Positions 42,757 to 51,788 of a stretch of 64,000 nt of DNA are shown piece after piece. The position numbers and the translations under genes are program-made. Positions within the stretch are counted from its first letter, which is position 1; every line of letters starts with the position of its first letter. Source of the stretch: Actinacidiphila yeochonensis CN732 (GTDB taxonomy: Bacteria > Actinomycetota > Actinomycetes > Streptomycetales > Streptomycetaceae); contig NZ_JQNR01000005.1 in assembly GCF_000745345.1 (NCBI RefSeq), positions 1,240,001 through 1,304,000 on the forward strand, given 5' to 3'. Under the pieces are notes generated by a model. It made no database searches. It saw only the letters and a list, made by a program, of their open reading frames with translations, and was not told the DNA's origin.

Positions 42757-45700
42757 TCAGCCCAGTGCGACCGTGGCCGTCCCGGTCAGGCCGCCCGCGG
42801 TGACCGTGACCGTCACCGTGCCGGAGCGGACCGCGGTGAGCGTCGAGGAGCTGAGGTCCAGCACGGCGCGGGTGCCGGGCCGGCGCCGGGCCGCGGCGGC
42901 CTGCGCGGCCGTAGCGGCCAGCTCGACGCCGCTGCCGCCGCCCCACGTGACGCTGGCCGGAAAGCGCAGCGGGAAGCGGAGCCCGAACTCGCTGGTGATC
43001 CCGGTGGCCGCGAGCTGGGCCGAGGAGCCCACCGCGAGCCGGTCCGGGGCCGAGAGCTCGATGCCGTCGATCAGCGGGCGGCTCTCCGCCTGGAGCCACT
43101 CCCGGGTCTCCGGGCTCGGCTGCCCGGCCCGGACCCGGGCCGGGTGCGGGTCCACGGCCACGTGCATCCAGCCGAAGAAGCCGCCCTGGTCGGGGGAGCT
43201 GTACGGGGTCTTGCCCACCGCCGGGGTGTTGACCTCCAGCACGCCGTCGGCCCGGTTCACCGCGGCGGTGTGCGCGTGGCCGTTGAAGAGGGCCACCGGC
43301 TTGCCGGAGGTCTCCCGGAAGTCGGCCAGCCACTGCTTGACGAGCGCGGCCTCCAACTGGTCCGACAGCTGCGAGGCCGCCGCGCCCGTGGGGTCCTGGA
43401 GCGGGTGGTGGAACGAGACGACGACGCCGGTCACCGACCGGTCCTTCGCCGCGTCCGCCAACTGCTGCTGGAGCAGTGGCACCTGGTCCCAGTCGGAGGT
43501 GCGCATGTCGCCGGTGTGGGAGTCCAGCAGGATGAAGCGGGTGCCCTTGTGGTCGAGGACCTGCTTGTTCGGCCGGCCGGTGCTGGCCAGGAACTGGTCG
43601 ATGCCGCCGGTGGCCGACAGGCCCGCCTCGTGGTTGCCGGGCGTCCAGTACACCGGCAGGCCGGCCGGCACGTGGTCCTTGAGCAGCCCGTTGGCGAGGT
43701 CGAAGTCCGCCGGGTTGTCGTCGTCCACGAAGTCGCCGTTGATCAGCACGAAGTCGGGCTTGGCCGCCACCACCTGCTGGAGCGCGTCCACCGCCTGCCG
43801 TCCGGAGAACGAGTCCAGCCCGGCGGCCGCGCTGATGTGCAGGTCGGACAGGACGGCGAAGGTCCAGCGCCGCTCCGGCAGCCCGCTCTGCTCCACCACG
43901 TACGGGTCGGGCTGCGGCACGCCGGTCGCGGCGGGCTCCTGGCCGACCAGCGCTTCGAGCGCGTCGAACTCCAGTGCGCCGGCGTTCTTGTTGGTCTGCG
44001 AGGTCTCGGCGATGTAGACGCGGGAGAGCGTGACCGGGTCGGAGAAGCCGGCCGGCAGGTCGCCGACCACCTGCCGCCAGCCGGTCCAGTCCACCACCGT
44101 CGCGAAGGTGAACGGCACGTTGGTGGTGCCCTGCGAGGACATCATCGCGCGCAGCCAGTGGCCCTGGCCGTCGCCGTTGACCCACAGGGACAGCTTCTTC
44201 GTCCCGGCCGGCAGCGTGAGCGGGGCGCCGGCCACCGCGTACGCGGCCGAGGTGCTGGTCTGGCCGGTGAAGTCGTAGGCCATCCTCAGCGCCTGGTTGC
44301 CGGCCGGCGCGCCGGGGCGGTCCGCCGCCGCGGCGAAGGCCACGGAGGCGGTGCCGCGGGCCGAGGTCACCGTCCACTTCTCCGACGGCTCGAACTCGGC
44401 CAGCGAGACGGCGAGCAGGCCCACCGTCACCGGCAGCTGGGCGGTCACGCCCTGCACGGTCGCGGTGAGGGTCGCGGTGGAGCCGCCGGCGGCCGTGCCG
44501 CCGGTCAGGGTGAACGTCCCGTCGCCGGCGTCCTTCACGGCGACCACGGACGCGTCGTAGGAGAGCTTGACGTCGCGCGGCGCCACGGGGGCGTCGAAGC
44601 CGTCGGCGTCGTAGCCGGTCAGAGAGACGGTCGTGGTGGTGCCGGCGTCCAGGGTGACGGTCCGCTCGGAGAACGCCAGCCGGTGCAGCTCGCCGACCAC
44701 CCGCAGCCCGTACTCGCCGTCGGCCTGCCCGGCGCGGGCCCGCAGCGTGCCCGCGCCGGACCGGTCGGCCCGGAAGACGCCGCCGCTGGTGCGGCCGAGG
44801 GCGCCCGGCTCGGCGCTCCAGTCCACCGGGTGGCGGGTGACGTCCACCGGGGCCCACGTCTCGTCGAAGCCGGCCACGCCGACGTCGAGGGTCAGGCCGG
44901 GCACCACCCGGTCGGCGCGCGGGCGCACGTCCAGGCCGCGCAGCTGCCCGGAGCCCTTCGCCGCGAAGAGGCCGACGCCGTCGGGCACCGGCCGCTCGCT
45001 GCCGTCCGAGGGGGTGTTGACGACGCTGACCGCGCTGTCCCCGGCCCGCCGCGCGACGATCTCGGTGGAGCCGCCGCCGTCGAGCATGAACCCCTCGGTG
45101 GCGCCCAGCCGCACCAGCAGCTCGGCGGTGTCGTCGAAGCTCAGGCCGGCGGAGAAGTTGGCGGAGCCGTCGACGGCGACCAGCAGCAGCCGGTGCCCGC
45201 CGTCCAGCCACGCGATGGCGGTGCGCGGCTTCGGCTCGTCGTTGCCCGTGCTCGGCGGGAAGTCGACGGCCACGCCGCCGCGGACCAGCACCGAGCCGCT
45301 GCCCAGCGCGGTGCGCAGCGCGACCGGCGCGTCCGAGCCGGGCGCGAAGGCGACGGCGACCGCGTCCCCGGCCTTGGCGGTGGCGAGCTCGGCCGCGGCG
45401 GCGCCCCGGCCGAGGACGACGAGGCCGCCGTCGGGTACGGCGGTGGTGGTGAGCTGGGCGTTGACCGCCGTCACCTTGCCGTCGGAGACGACGAGTTCGG
45501 TCCAGGGCCCGGCGTCCTGGATGAGGGTGCGGTTCCCGGTGCCCCACTCGGGGGTGTACGCGGCGACCCCGTCGGCGGGGACGGACGGGGAGTTGAGCGC
45601 GGCGAGCGGGTACGTCGTCCCGGCCACCACGGCGGTGCCGGTGAGCACCAGGTCGGCCAGGCGGGCCACCCGGTCGGCGCCGATCGCGGCGACGGTGGCG

Positions 45701-46233
45701 TGCTGCGAGGTGCCCTTGCGGAGCGTGCCGTCCTGGATCTCGGGGCCCTCGGCGGCGTAGGTCTCGGTGATGTCGAAGTAGTCGCCGTTGACGGCGGCCA
45801 CCGCGTGCTGCGCGTTCGCCGCCTGGGTGAGCGGGCGGGCCTGGCTGACCTCGCCGGCCACCAGGTCCACGCCGACGGACGCCTCGCCGAGGTCGGCGTT
45901 GAGCACGTGCGCGCGGGTCCAGCCGGCCCGGCCGAAGGTGTCGAACGAGGTGAGCACGATGCCCGGCGCCACCGGCCGGTCCACCCGGTCGACCAGCACG
46001 GACTCCCCGGGCACGGTCACCTGGTAGTCGGGCTCGGCGTACGTCGGGAACCGGCTCCCGGCCGAGCCGTCATGGCCGGACCGGCCCTGGGAGCTCGGGG
46101 TGCCGTGCGGGCCCTTGCCGGGTTCCGCCGCCTCGGCCGCCTGCTGGCCCGCCGCGACGAGTCCGGCCGCGACGGCGCCCACGATGAGGCCGCGACGGGA
46201 CAGGCCCGCGCTGTCCTTCTGGTGATCGTTCAT
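42757..46233 (-). CDS. Tat-exported phosphodiester glycosidase (NAGPA) and metallophosphoesterase fusion
   Basis: The 1158-aa protein has a twin-arginine signal (LSRRGLIVGAVAAGLVAAG). The first half contains a NAGPA domain: AVAAVNGDYFD, RTAIAWLDGGHRLLLVAVDG, EGFMLDGGGSTEIVARR. The middle (about 430-740) holds Ig-like/BIG2-like beta domains and a carbohydrate-binding-like domain. A calcineurin-type metallophosphoesterase follows (about 770-990) with the full metal set: SDLHIS, INGDFVDDD, GNHEA, VVSFHHP, NGHAH. A further beta domain ends the protein. It should process phosphodiester-linked sugars or wall polymer phosphates outside the cell. The exact substrate is not inferable. ATG 46233; monocistronic. 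Confidence 0.92.
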   Translation of the reverse strand: MNDHQKDSAGLSRRGLIVGAVAAGLVAAGQQAAEAAEPGKGPHGTPSSQGRSGHDGSAGSRFPTYAEPDYQVTVPGESVLVDRVDRPVAPGIVLTSFDTFGRAGWTRAHVLNADLGEASVGVDLVAGEVSQARPLTQAANAQHAVAAVNGDYFDITETYAAEGPEIQDGTLRKGTSQHATVAAIGADRVARLADLVLTGTAVVAGTTYPLAALNSPSVPADGVAAYTPEWGTGNRTLIQDAGPWTELVVSDGKVTAVNAQLTTTAVPDGGLVVLGRGAAAAELATAKAGDAVAVAFAPGSDAPVALRTALGSGSVLVRGGVAVDFPPSTGNDEPKPRTAIAWLDGGHRLLLVAVDGSANFSAGLSFDDTAELLVRLGATEGFMLDGGGSTEIVARRAGDSAVSVVNTPSDGSERPVPDGVGLFAAKGSGQLRGLDVRPRADRVVPGLTLDVGVAGFDETWAPVDVTRHPVDWSAEPGALGRTSGGVFRADRSGAGTLRARAGQADGEYGLRVVGELHRLAFSERTVTLDAGTTTTVSLTGYDADGFDAPVAPRDVKLSYDASVVAVKDAGDGTFTLTGGTAAGGSTATLTATVQGVTAQLPVTVGLLAVSLAEFEPSEKWTVTSARGTASVAFAAAADRPGAPAGNQALRMAYDFTGQTSTSAAYAVAGAPLTLPAGTKKLSLWVNGDGQGHWLRAMMSSQGTTNVPFTFATVVDWTGWRQVVGDLPAGFSDPVTLSRVYIAETSQTNKNAGALEFDALEALVGQEPAATGVPQPDPYVVEQSGLPERRWTFAVLSDLHISAAAGLDSFSGRQAVDALQQVVAAKPDFVLINGDFVDDDNPADFDLANGLLKDHVPAGLPVYWTPGNHEAGLSATGGIDQFLASTGRPNKQVLDHKGTRFILLDSHTGDMRTSDWDQVPLLQQQLADAAKDRSVTGVVVSFHHPLQDPTGAAASQLSDQLEAALVKQWLADFRETSGKPVALFNGHAHTAAVNRADGVLEVNTPAVGKTPYSSPDQGGFFGWMHVAVDPHPARVRAGQPSPETREWLQAESRPLIDGIELSAPDRLAVGSSAQLAATGITSEFGLRFPLRFPASVTWGGGSGVELAATAAQAAAARRRPGTRAVLDLSSSTLTAVRSGTVTVTVTAGGLTGTATVALG

Positions 46234-46405
46234 GGCGGGCCACGGTAGGCGCCGAGGCCGACGGCGAGATGAACGCCGAGGTCATCGCGGAAGAAGCGGA
46301 GATCCCGCGGTGTCCGGGCGCACGGGAGGGAGCACGTCGCGCGTGGGGCGGGGGTGGCGAGCGGGTACTCCAGGGGCGGCGGGGCCCATCGGCCGGCCAA
46401 CTGCC

Positions 46406-46460
46406 GGTCCTCGGCCGGTCCTCGGCCGGTCCACGGCAGGTCCACTGGCGGTCCGCTGCC
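46406..46460. repeat. 11-bp tandem repeat, five copies
   Basis: Units of the form GGTCCTCGGCC start at 46406, 46417, 46428, 46439 and 46450. The first two are identical and the rest drift. Confidence 0.85.
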
Positions 46461-46539
46461 GGCTCGCTGCCGGCGCCCGCCCGTTCCCCCGGACCCGGCG
46501 GAGGCGTTGACGGCGCCGTCCGCGGTGCCGTCCACGCCT

Positions 46540-46647
46540 CGTCGCGTTGCCCGAAACCCGAGCAGCCCACCGCGAGGGCCTCCGGCCGCCGTGCGATCGC
46601 CCGCACCAGGACACCTCGCGACCGGGCGGACCCTCCGGTCACGGCGC
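46540..46647 (-). repeat. dispersed repeat, copy B
   Basis: This is an inverted copy of 16116-16228. Reading the minus strand, GCGCCGTGACCGG, GCGAGGTGTCCTGG, GGCGGCCGGAGGCCCTCGC and GTGGGCTGCTCGGGT occur in the same order and spacing, apart from a short gap in the middle. It lies about 300 bases upstream of the start of the phosphoesterase gene. Confidence 0.8.
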
Positions 46648-47426
46648 CGGCCGGCGCAGCGGGCCCGGACCGCGTGCCCCGGCCGCTGGAGCGCCTCCTC
46701 GCCCACCTCTGACCTGGGGGAGGGCGGGAGACGGGGGCGGCGGGCGGGGCCGGCGTCAGGGAGGCGTCAAAGCGGACGCCGCGGCCGTCAGGCGGTCGTC
46801 AACACCGCCGCCGGGCCCCGGTTCGGGCGCCATGCTGGTGGGGTGCGGAGGTGGAGAGCCTCCGGCCGGAGGCCCGTTCCCGCGGGACGACTCCGGCGGC
46901 CGGCCCGGTTCCACCGACACCGGGCACGCCGCCGGACCCGTCCCGGGGCCCCGGTCGGAGCTCTTCCTCCGGTCCCGCGGGCGCGGTCGCCTCCTTCCCA
47001 GCGACGGCGCCGCGGGACCCGCGCGCCCGGCTGGGGTCGGGCACGGTTCGGGCGGCGGGTTCCGAGGCCCGCCGCCCGAAGAGGGGTTCCGCGGTGAGCC
47101 GGCGGCACGTCCGCGACGCTTCGGGCCTGAGCGCTCGGCGCCCCGACGGTCCCGACGCCCCCCGACGCTCTCGACGCGCCCCCGACACGGCGGCTCCCGC
47201 CCGGAAGTTCGGCGGGTCGGCGGGTCGGCGGGCCCGTTGTCTGTTGGCTGTCGCGCGCACGCCCCTGTTCCGGAGCGGCCGGCTGACCGCGTGTTGCCGT
47301 CTGGCGCCGCAACGGTGTTGCCGGACGGCACCGGTGTTGCGGGAGTGCAGGCTGGGAACCCCGCCGGGCCGGTCGGCCGCGGTGGTCCAGCGCGGCGGCC
47401 GGTCCGCTGCGGGCGAGAGGCGATCC

Positions 47427-47624
47427 GTGCGCAACCAGCTGTTGTCCGTCAGGGCGGCGCTCGTCCTGACCCTGTCCCTGCTGACGGGGATCGGCGCCGG
47501 GGCCCTGACCGCCGCGGGCGGCACCCCGCCCTCGCAGTCGGTGCTGTACGGAGTCGGCGCGTTCGGCCTCGCCGTGCCGTTCTTCGACCGGCTCATCGCC
47601 GGTACGCGCGATGATGAGCGGTGA
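47427..47624 (+). CDS. small membrane protein
   Basis: The 65-aa protein has two hydrophobic spans, VRAALVLTLSLLTGIGAGAL and VLYGVGAFGLAVPFFDRLI, and a charged tail TRDDER. The GTG at 47427 follows GAGAGG at good spacing. No family is recognised. It lies 76 bases upstream of the HTH/receiver gene on the same strand and may be its partner. Confidence 0.65.
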   Translation: MRNQLLSVRAALVLTLSLLTGIGAGALTAAGGTPPSQSVLYGVGAFGLAVPFFDRLIAGTRDDER

Positions 47625-47700
47625 CGCATGCCCGACCGCACGCAGCGGCCCGAGCCGGAACGGACCCGGACCGGCCGCCCGACCAGGAGGACGACGTCCG

Positions 47701-48969
47701 ATGGGTGAGTTACGACCGCTGGCCGGCGACCTGCAGGACGACTGCCGGGAGTTCGCCCAGGCGCTGCGCGGGCTCTTCGGCGGCCTCGACGTGTCGGTGC
47801 GCCGCTACGCCGCTCGCCGCTACCGGGACGCCGGGACGGTCTCCCGCTACCTCAGCGGGGTGCGGGTGCCGCCGTGGACGTTCGTCGAGGACCTCTGCGC
47901 GGACCTCGCCGCCGACCGCCGCGCGGCCGCCGACCGGGGCGCGGCAGCCGACGGCGGCGTGCCCTCGGGCCTGCCGCTGGACCGGCTGCGCGAGCTGCAC
48001 GGCCGCGCGCTGCGCGCGACCGAGCGGCCGGCGCCGCAGGTGGAGCTGCTCCAGCAGCAGTTGGCGGCGGCCGACCGGGAGGCCCGCCGGGCCACCGCCG
48101 ACGAGGACCTGCTCGGCGGCGCGCTGCTGGAGCGCCAGCACCGGATCGCCGACCTCGAAGCCCGGCTGAAGGCACCGGACACCGGCGCGCTGCCGGGCGC
48201 GACCGCCCCCGGGCTGCCGGTGCCCCGGCGCGAGGGCGGCGCGGGCCTGGTCGCCGAGCGCCGCCGGCTGGCCGGTCAGGTGGCCGCCCTGGAGGCGGAG
48301 TTGGAGGAGGCGCGGCTGCGGGTGATGCTCGCGGAGTCCCGCTGCGACGTGCTGGAGCGCCAGCTCGCCATCGCCGAGGGGCCGTTGCCGGTCCTGGCCG
48401 GCCCGCCTTCCGGTACCGGCCCGGCCTGGGTCCGGGCGTCCGGCCCGGACGGGGCCGGGGAGCCGGAACCGGGCGCCGAACCGCCGTGGGAGCGGTCCGG
48501 CGCGGGCCCGCTGTCCGCCGGGGAGGGCCCACGGCCCGAGGAGGCGCCGACCGGACCGGGGGACGGGCAACCCGCCGCCCGCATCCTGGCCGTCGACGAC
48601 AAGCGGGCCAACCTGCTGGCGCTGGAGGCGGTGCTGTCCGGCCTCGGCCACGAGATCGTCACCGCCGACTCCGGCCAGGCCGCCCTGCGGGCCCTGATGG
48701 ACGCCACCGGGTTCGCGGTCATCCTGCTCGACGTCCAGATGCCCGACATGGACGGCTACGAGACGGCGCTGCACATCAAGCGCCGCCCCCGCACCCGCAA
48801 CATCCCGATCATCTTCCTCACGGCGATGGACGAGGACCCCTCCCACATGTTCCGCGGCTACACGGCGGGCGCGGTCGACTACCTCATCAAGCCCTTCGAA
48901 CCCCGCGTGCTGCGCGCGAAGGTCGAGGCGTTCGTCCAAATGCACCTGGAGGCCCGCTCAGGCCACTGA
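47701..48969 (+). CDS. helix-turn-helix / coiled-coil / receiver-domain protein
   Basis: The 422-aa protein has an unusual order. Residues 1-75 hold an XRE-like helix-turn-helix of the streptomycete type (VSVRRYAARRYRDAGTVSRYLSG). Residues about 105-245 form a Leu/Glu/Ala/Arg-rich coiled coil. A Pro/Gly linker leads to a C-terminal receiver domain (about 295-420). The receiver is complete: acidic pair in ILAVDDKRAN, phospho-acceptor Asp in ILLDVQMPDMDG (about 344), Thr in FLTAMDED and Lys in LIKPFEP. No histidine kinase is adjacent. The ATG at 47701 follows AGGAGG; an in-frame ATG at 47611 would add a disordered tail. It may be a dimeric, phosphorylation-controlled DNA-binding protein. Confidence 0.85.
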   Translation: MGELRPLAGDLQDDCREFAQALRGLFGGLDVSVRRYAARRYRDAGTVSRYLSGVRVPPWTFVEDLCADLAADRRAAADRGAAADGGVPSGLPLDRLRELHGRALRATERPAPQVELLQQQLAAADREARRATADEDLLGGALLERQHRIADLEARLKAPDTGALPGATAPGLPVPRREGGAGLVAERRRLAGQVAALEAELEEARLRVMLAESRCDVLERQLAIAEGPLPVLAGPPSGTGPAWVRASGPDGAGEPEPGAEPPWERSGAGPLSAGEGPRPEEAPTGPGDGQPAARILAVDDKRANLLALEAVLSGLGHEIVTADSGQAALRALMDATGFAVILLDVQMPDMDGYETALHIKRRPRTRNIPIIFLTAMDEDPSHMFRGYTAGAVDYLIKPFEPRVLRAKVEAFVQMHLEARSGH

Positions 48970-49040
48970 CCCCGTGCCGGGAACGCTGCCGGAAGCCGTG
49001 CCAGGAGCCGTGCCGGGGAGCGGGTTCGCCCGGACCGGCC

Positions 49041-50159
49041 CTACTCCGGACCGCCCCGCTGCTCGGGCAGGCCCCGGGCCGGAGCGGCGGTGGACTCGCG
49101 CTCGATCAGGTGCGGCACCGGGACGTCGACGGTGCGCGCGGCCCCGCCGTCGAGGAGGGACATCAGCTCCGCCGCGGCGATCCGGCCGAAGGCCACCGCG
49201 TCGCGGGAGAGTGCCGTCAGCCAGGGCCGGGAGAGCCGGCAGAGCGGGGAGTCCTCCCAGGAGACGATCGAGACGTCGCCCGGAACCGACCGGCCGAGCT
49301 CGGCGGCCACGGCCGAACCGGCCGCCGCCATCACGTCGTTGTCGTAGACCAGCGCGGTCGGCGGGTCGTCCTCCTCCAGCACCCGGCGGGTCACGGCGGC
49401 GCCCTGCGCGTCGGAGTAGTCGGTCGTCTCCGAGCGCACGGCGGTCAGGCCGTGGCCGGCCGCGGTGTCGCGCAGGGTGCGGATGCGGCGCTCGGTGTGG
49501 GCGAGGGTGGGCAGCCCCGCGATGTGGGTGATCCTGCGGTGGCCCAGCTCGTGCAGCCGGCCGACGATCAGGGCCATCGCGGCGGTGTCGTCGGCCTGCG
49601 CCTGGGACAGGGACGCGTGGACGCCGGCGTCGGCCTCGGGGAGCGCGCCGATGACGACGCCGGGCAGGCCCAGGCCGTCCAGCAGTCCCGGGCGCGGGTC
49701 CGCGGTCCTCGGGTCCACCACGAGGACGCCGTCCACCCGGTGTTCGGCCCACCAGCGGCGGTAGACGGCGCACTCGTCGTCCACGTCCTCCACCACCCGG
49801 AAGAGCAGGCCGAGGTGGCGCTCGGCCAGGATCTCCTGGATTCCGGAGACGAGCTGGAGGAAGAAGGAGTCCACGCCGAGGGTCGCCGCGGGTCGGGCCA
49901 GTACCAGGCCGATCGTGGCGGAGCCCTCGCCGGACAGCGCGCGGGCCGCGGTGCTGGGCTGCCAGCCCAACTGCTCGGCCACCCGCCGGACACGGTCCCG
50001 GGTCACCTCCGAGACGCCGGGGCGCCCGTTGAGGGCGAACGACACCGCGCTCTCCGACACGGCCGCCCGCTTGGCGATGTCCTTCATGGTCGGACGGCGG
50101 GCGGGCGTGCGCCTGCCGACGGCCGGACCACGCGCGTCCGATGAACGCTTCTCTGCCAC
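49041..50159 (-). CDS. LacI family transcriptional regulator
   Basis: The 372-aa repressor has a 24-residue basic tail, then a LacI helix-turn-helix and hinge (TMKDIAKRAAVSESAVSFALNGRPGVSEVTRDRV...). The periplasmic-binding-protein-like sensor domain has IGLVLARPA, GVLVVDPR, ALVYDNDVMAAA and VSIVSWEDSPLC. It is divergent from the mannoside importer and glycosidase operon, with two ACTAATGC-type operators between, so it should repress that operon until a mannoside is bound. GTG start at 50159 behind GAAGGGGG. Confidence 0.95.
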   Translation of the reverse strand: MAEKRSSDARGPAVGRRTPARRPTMKDIAKRAAVSESAVSFALNGRPGVSEVTRDRVRRVAEQLGWQPSTAARALSGEGSATIGLVLARPAATLGVDSFFLQLVSGIQEILAERHLGLLFRVVEDVDDECAVYRRWWAEHRVDGVLVVDPRTADPRPGLLDGLGLPGVVIGALPEADAGVHASLSQAQADDTAAMALIVGRLHELGHRRITHIAGLPTLAHTERRIRTLRDTAAGHGLTAVRSETTDYSDAQGAAVTRRVLEEDDPPTALVYDNDVMAAAGSAVAAELGRSVPGDVSIVSWEDSPLCRLSRPWLTALSRDAVAFGRIAAAELMSLLDGGAARTVDVPVPHLIERESTAAPARGLPEQRGGPE

Positions 50160-50236
50160 CCGAAGCCCCCTTCCGCGCCGCCGCCACGCGCATCATACGG
50201 CCGGACCGAGCGGTTGACCACACTGGGCCCCGTGGA

Positions 50237-50276
50237 ACTAATGCGCTTGAGTCATCCGGTACTAATGCGCCTTAGT
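50237..50276. promoter_or_regulatory. double LacI-type operator
   Basis: ACTAATGC-GCTTGAGT (50237-50252) and ACTAATGC-GCCTTAGT (50261-50276) share the half-site ACTAATGC and have a central CG, as LacI-family operators do. Their starts are 24 bases apart. They lie between the divergent repressor and the binding-protein gene. A TTGACT at 50356 may belong to the operon promoter. Confidence 0.85.
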
Positions 50277-50483
50277 TCGACGTTGTCGATCTCCCATACT
50301 ACCCGTCTGACCTGCACAAACGGTGAAGGTGACGAGTCGTTGAGGAATGAATCTATTGACTTTCCCGCACATTGCCATGCAAGGTGCTCCTCGTGCAGCC
50401 GGCGGCACACCCGCCCGGTTGGTTCACCGTGCGCGGGCCGCTGGGCCGACGCGCCCGCTGGTTCCGAGCGAAGGAGCTCCACC

Positions 50484-51776
50484 GTGCGTTTCCCGAGAAG
50501 AGCAGTTCTGGCCGCCGCCTGCGTCGCCGCGGTCGTCCCGCTGGCCGCCTGTGGCGGCGGCTCCGGCTCCAGCAGTGGGTCGTCGAGCGCCTCCGGCCCG
50601 GTGAAGGGCACGATCACCTTCCAGACGTGGAACCTGAAGGCCAACTTCAAGGACTACTTCAACGGGGTCATCGCGGACTTCGAGAAGAAGTACCCGGGCA
50701 CCACCGTCAAGTGGGTCGACCAGCCGGCCGACGGCTACGCCGACAAGCTCAGCGCCGACGCCACCGCCGGCACCCTGCCGGACGTCGTCAACGTGACGCC
50801 CGACCTGCTGGCGCCGCTCGCCAAGGCCGGCATCGCCCTGGACCTGGACCAGTCGGCGTCGAAGTACACCAAGGAGTACCTGCCCGGCGCCTGGGCCGCC
50901 GACCAGGTCCCCGGCCTCAAGGGCACCTACGCCTTCCCCTGGTACCTGAACACCGGCCCGCTCTTCTACAACAAGACGCTCTTCACCAAGGCCGGCCTCG
51001 ACGCCTCCAAGCCGCCGACGACGTACAACGACCTCTTCGACGACGCGCTGAAGATCGCCAAGCAGAGCAAGGGCAAGATCGCCACCCTCGCGAACGTCCC
51101 CACCATCGAGGACTTCGGCCGCTACGGCGCGCAGCTGACCACCTCGGACGGCACCGGCTTCGCCTTCAACGACGCCAAGGGCGTCGAACTGCTCACCCGC
51201 TACAAGCAGCTGTACGACGCCGGCGCGCTCGACTCGCAGGCGCTGACGGCCACCCCCGAGTCGGCCGGCCACAAGTTCCTCACCGAGTCGGTGGCGATGA
51301 ACCCGGGCAGCGCGCTGGACCTGCAGAACTTCAAGACCTCGGCCCCGAGCCTCTACAAGAACATCGGGATCACCAACCAGATCACCAACACCGGCAAGGT
51401 CAACATGTACGTGCAGAGCGTCATGGTGAACGCCGGCACCAAGCAGAAGCCGGCCGCCATCGCCTTCGCGCACTTCGTGACGGACGCCCAGTCGCAGATG
51501 GCCTTCGCCAAGAAGGTGGCGATCTTCCCGAGCACGGCGGGCTCGCTCAAGGACCCGTACTTCACCCAGCAGGACGGCACCGACGTGACCCGGGTACGGG
51601 TCGCGGCCGCCCAGTCGCTGTCGAACGCGGTGAACTACACCCCGGTGCAGTTCAGCGACCAGATGAAGACCGAGCTGGGCAACGAGGTCGCCAAGGCGCT
51701 CCAGGGCAAGGAGTCCCCGAAGCAGGCCCTCGACAACGCCGTGAAGAACTGCGACCAGCTGCTCCAGCAGAGCTGA
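50484..51776 (+). CDS. sugar ABC transporter substrate-binding lipoprotein (mannoside locus)
   Basis: The 430-aa lipoprotein has signal FPRRAVLAAACVAAVVPLAAC, with the modified Cys followed by a Gly/Ser linker. It is a family-1 solute-binding protein: GTITFQTWNLKANFKDYF, GTLPDVVNVTPDLL, TYAFPWYLNTGPLFYNK and SVAMNPGSALDLQNF. It should deliver manno-oligosaccharides to the two permeases that follow. The GTG at 50484 lies behind AAGGAG. First gene of the operon. Confidence 0.95.
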   Translation: MRFPRRAVLAAACVAAVVPLAACGGGSGSSSGSSSASGPVKGTITFQTWNLKANFKDYFNGVIADFEKKYPGTTVKWVDQPADGYADKLSADATAGTLPDVVNVTPDLLAPLAKAGIALDLDQSASKYTKEYLPGAWAADQVPGLKGTYAFPWYLNTGPLFYNKTLFTKAGLDASKPPTTYNDLFDDALKIAKQSKGKIATLANVPTIEDFGRYGAQLTTSDGTGFAFNDAKGVELLTRYKQLYDAGALDSQALTATPESAGHKFLTESVAMNPGSALDLQNFKTSAPSLYKNIGITNQITNTGKVNMYVQSVMVNAGTKQKPAAIAFAHFVTDAQSQMAFAKKVAIFPSTAGSLKDPYFTQQDGTDVTRVRVAAAQSLSNAVNYTPVQFSDQMKTELGNEVAKALQGKESPKQALDNAVKNCDQLLQQS

Positions 51777-51788
51777 GCCGAAGCCGCC

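Larger units (their letters stand above)
46234..47426. other. 1.2-kb region without a supported gene
   Basis: All frames here are GC-driven and none shows a motif or a start with a ribosome site. It contains an 11-bp tandem repeat (46406-46460) and copy B of the dispersed repeat (46540-46647). The stretch 46660-47400 has no feature I can support; a degraded gene is possible. Confidence 0.6.

Noticed and set aside
42565-46248. 1227-codon plus-strand frame opposite the NAGPA/phosphoesterase gene
   Set aside because: The minus strand carries a Tat signal and complete catalytic motifs; the plus frame is compositional noise.
46269-47641. Several overlapping frames of 150-350 codons in the region 46234-47426
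   Set aside because: None has a motif, signal peptide or ribosome site, and all are Arg/Pro-rich in several frames at once. Only the 65-codon gene at 47427 has a good start.
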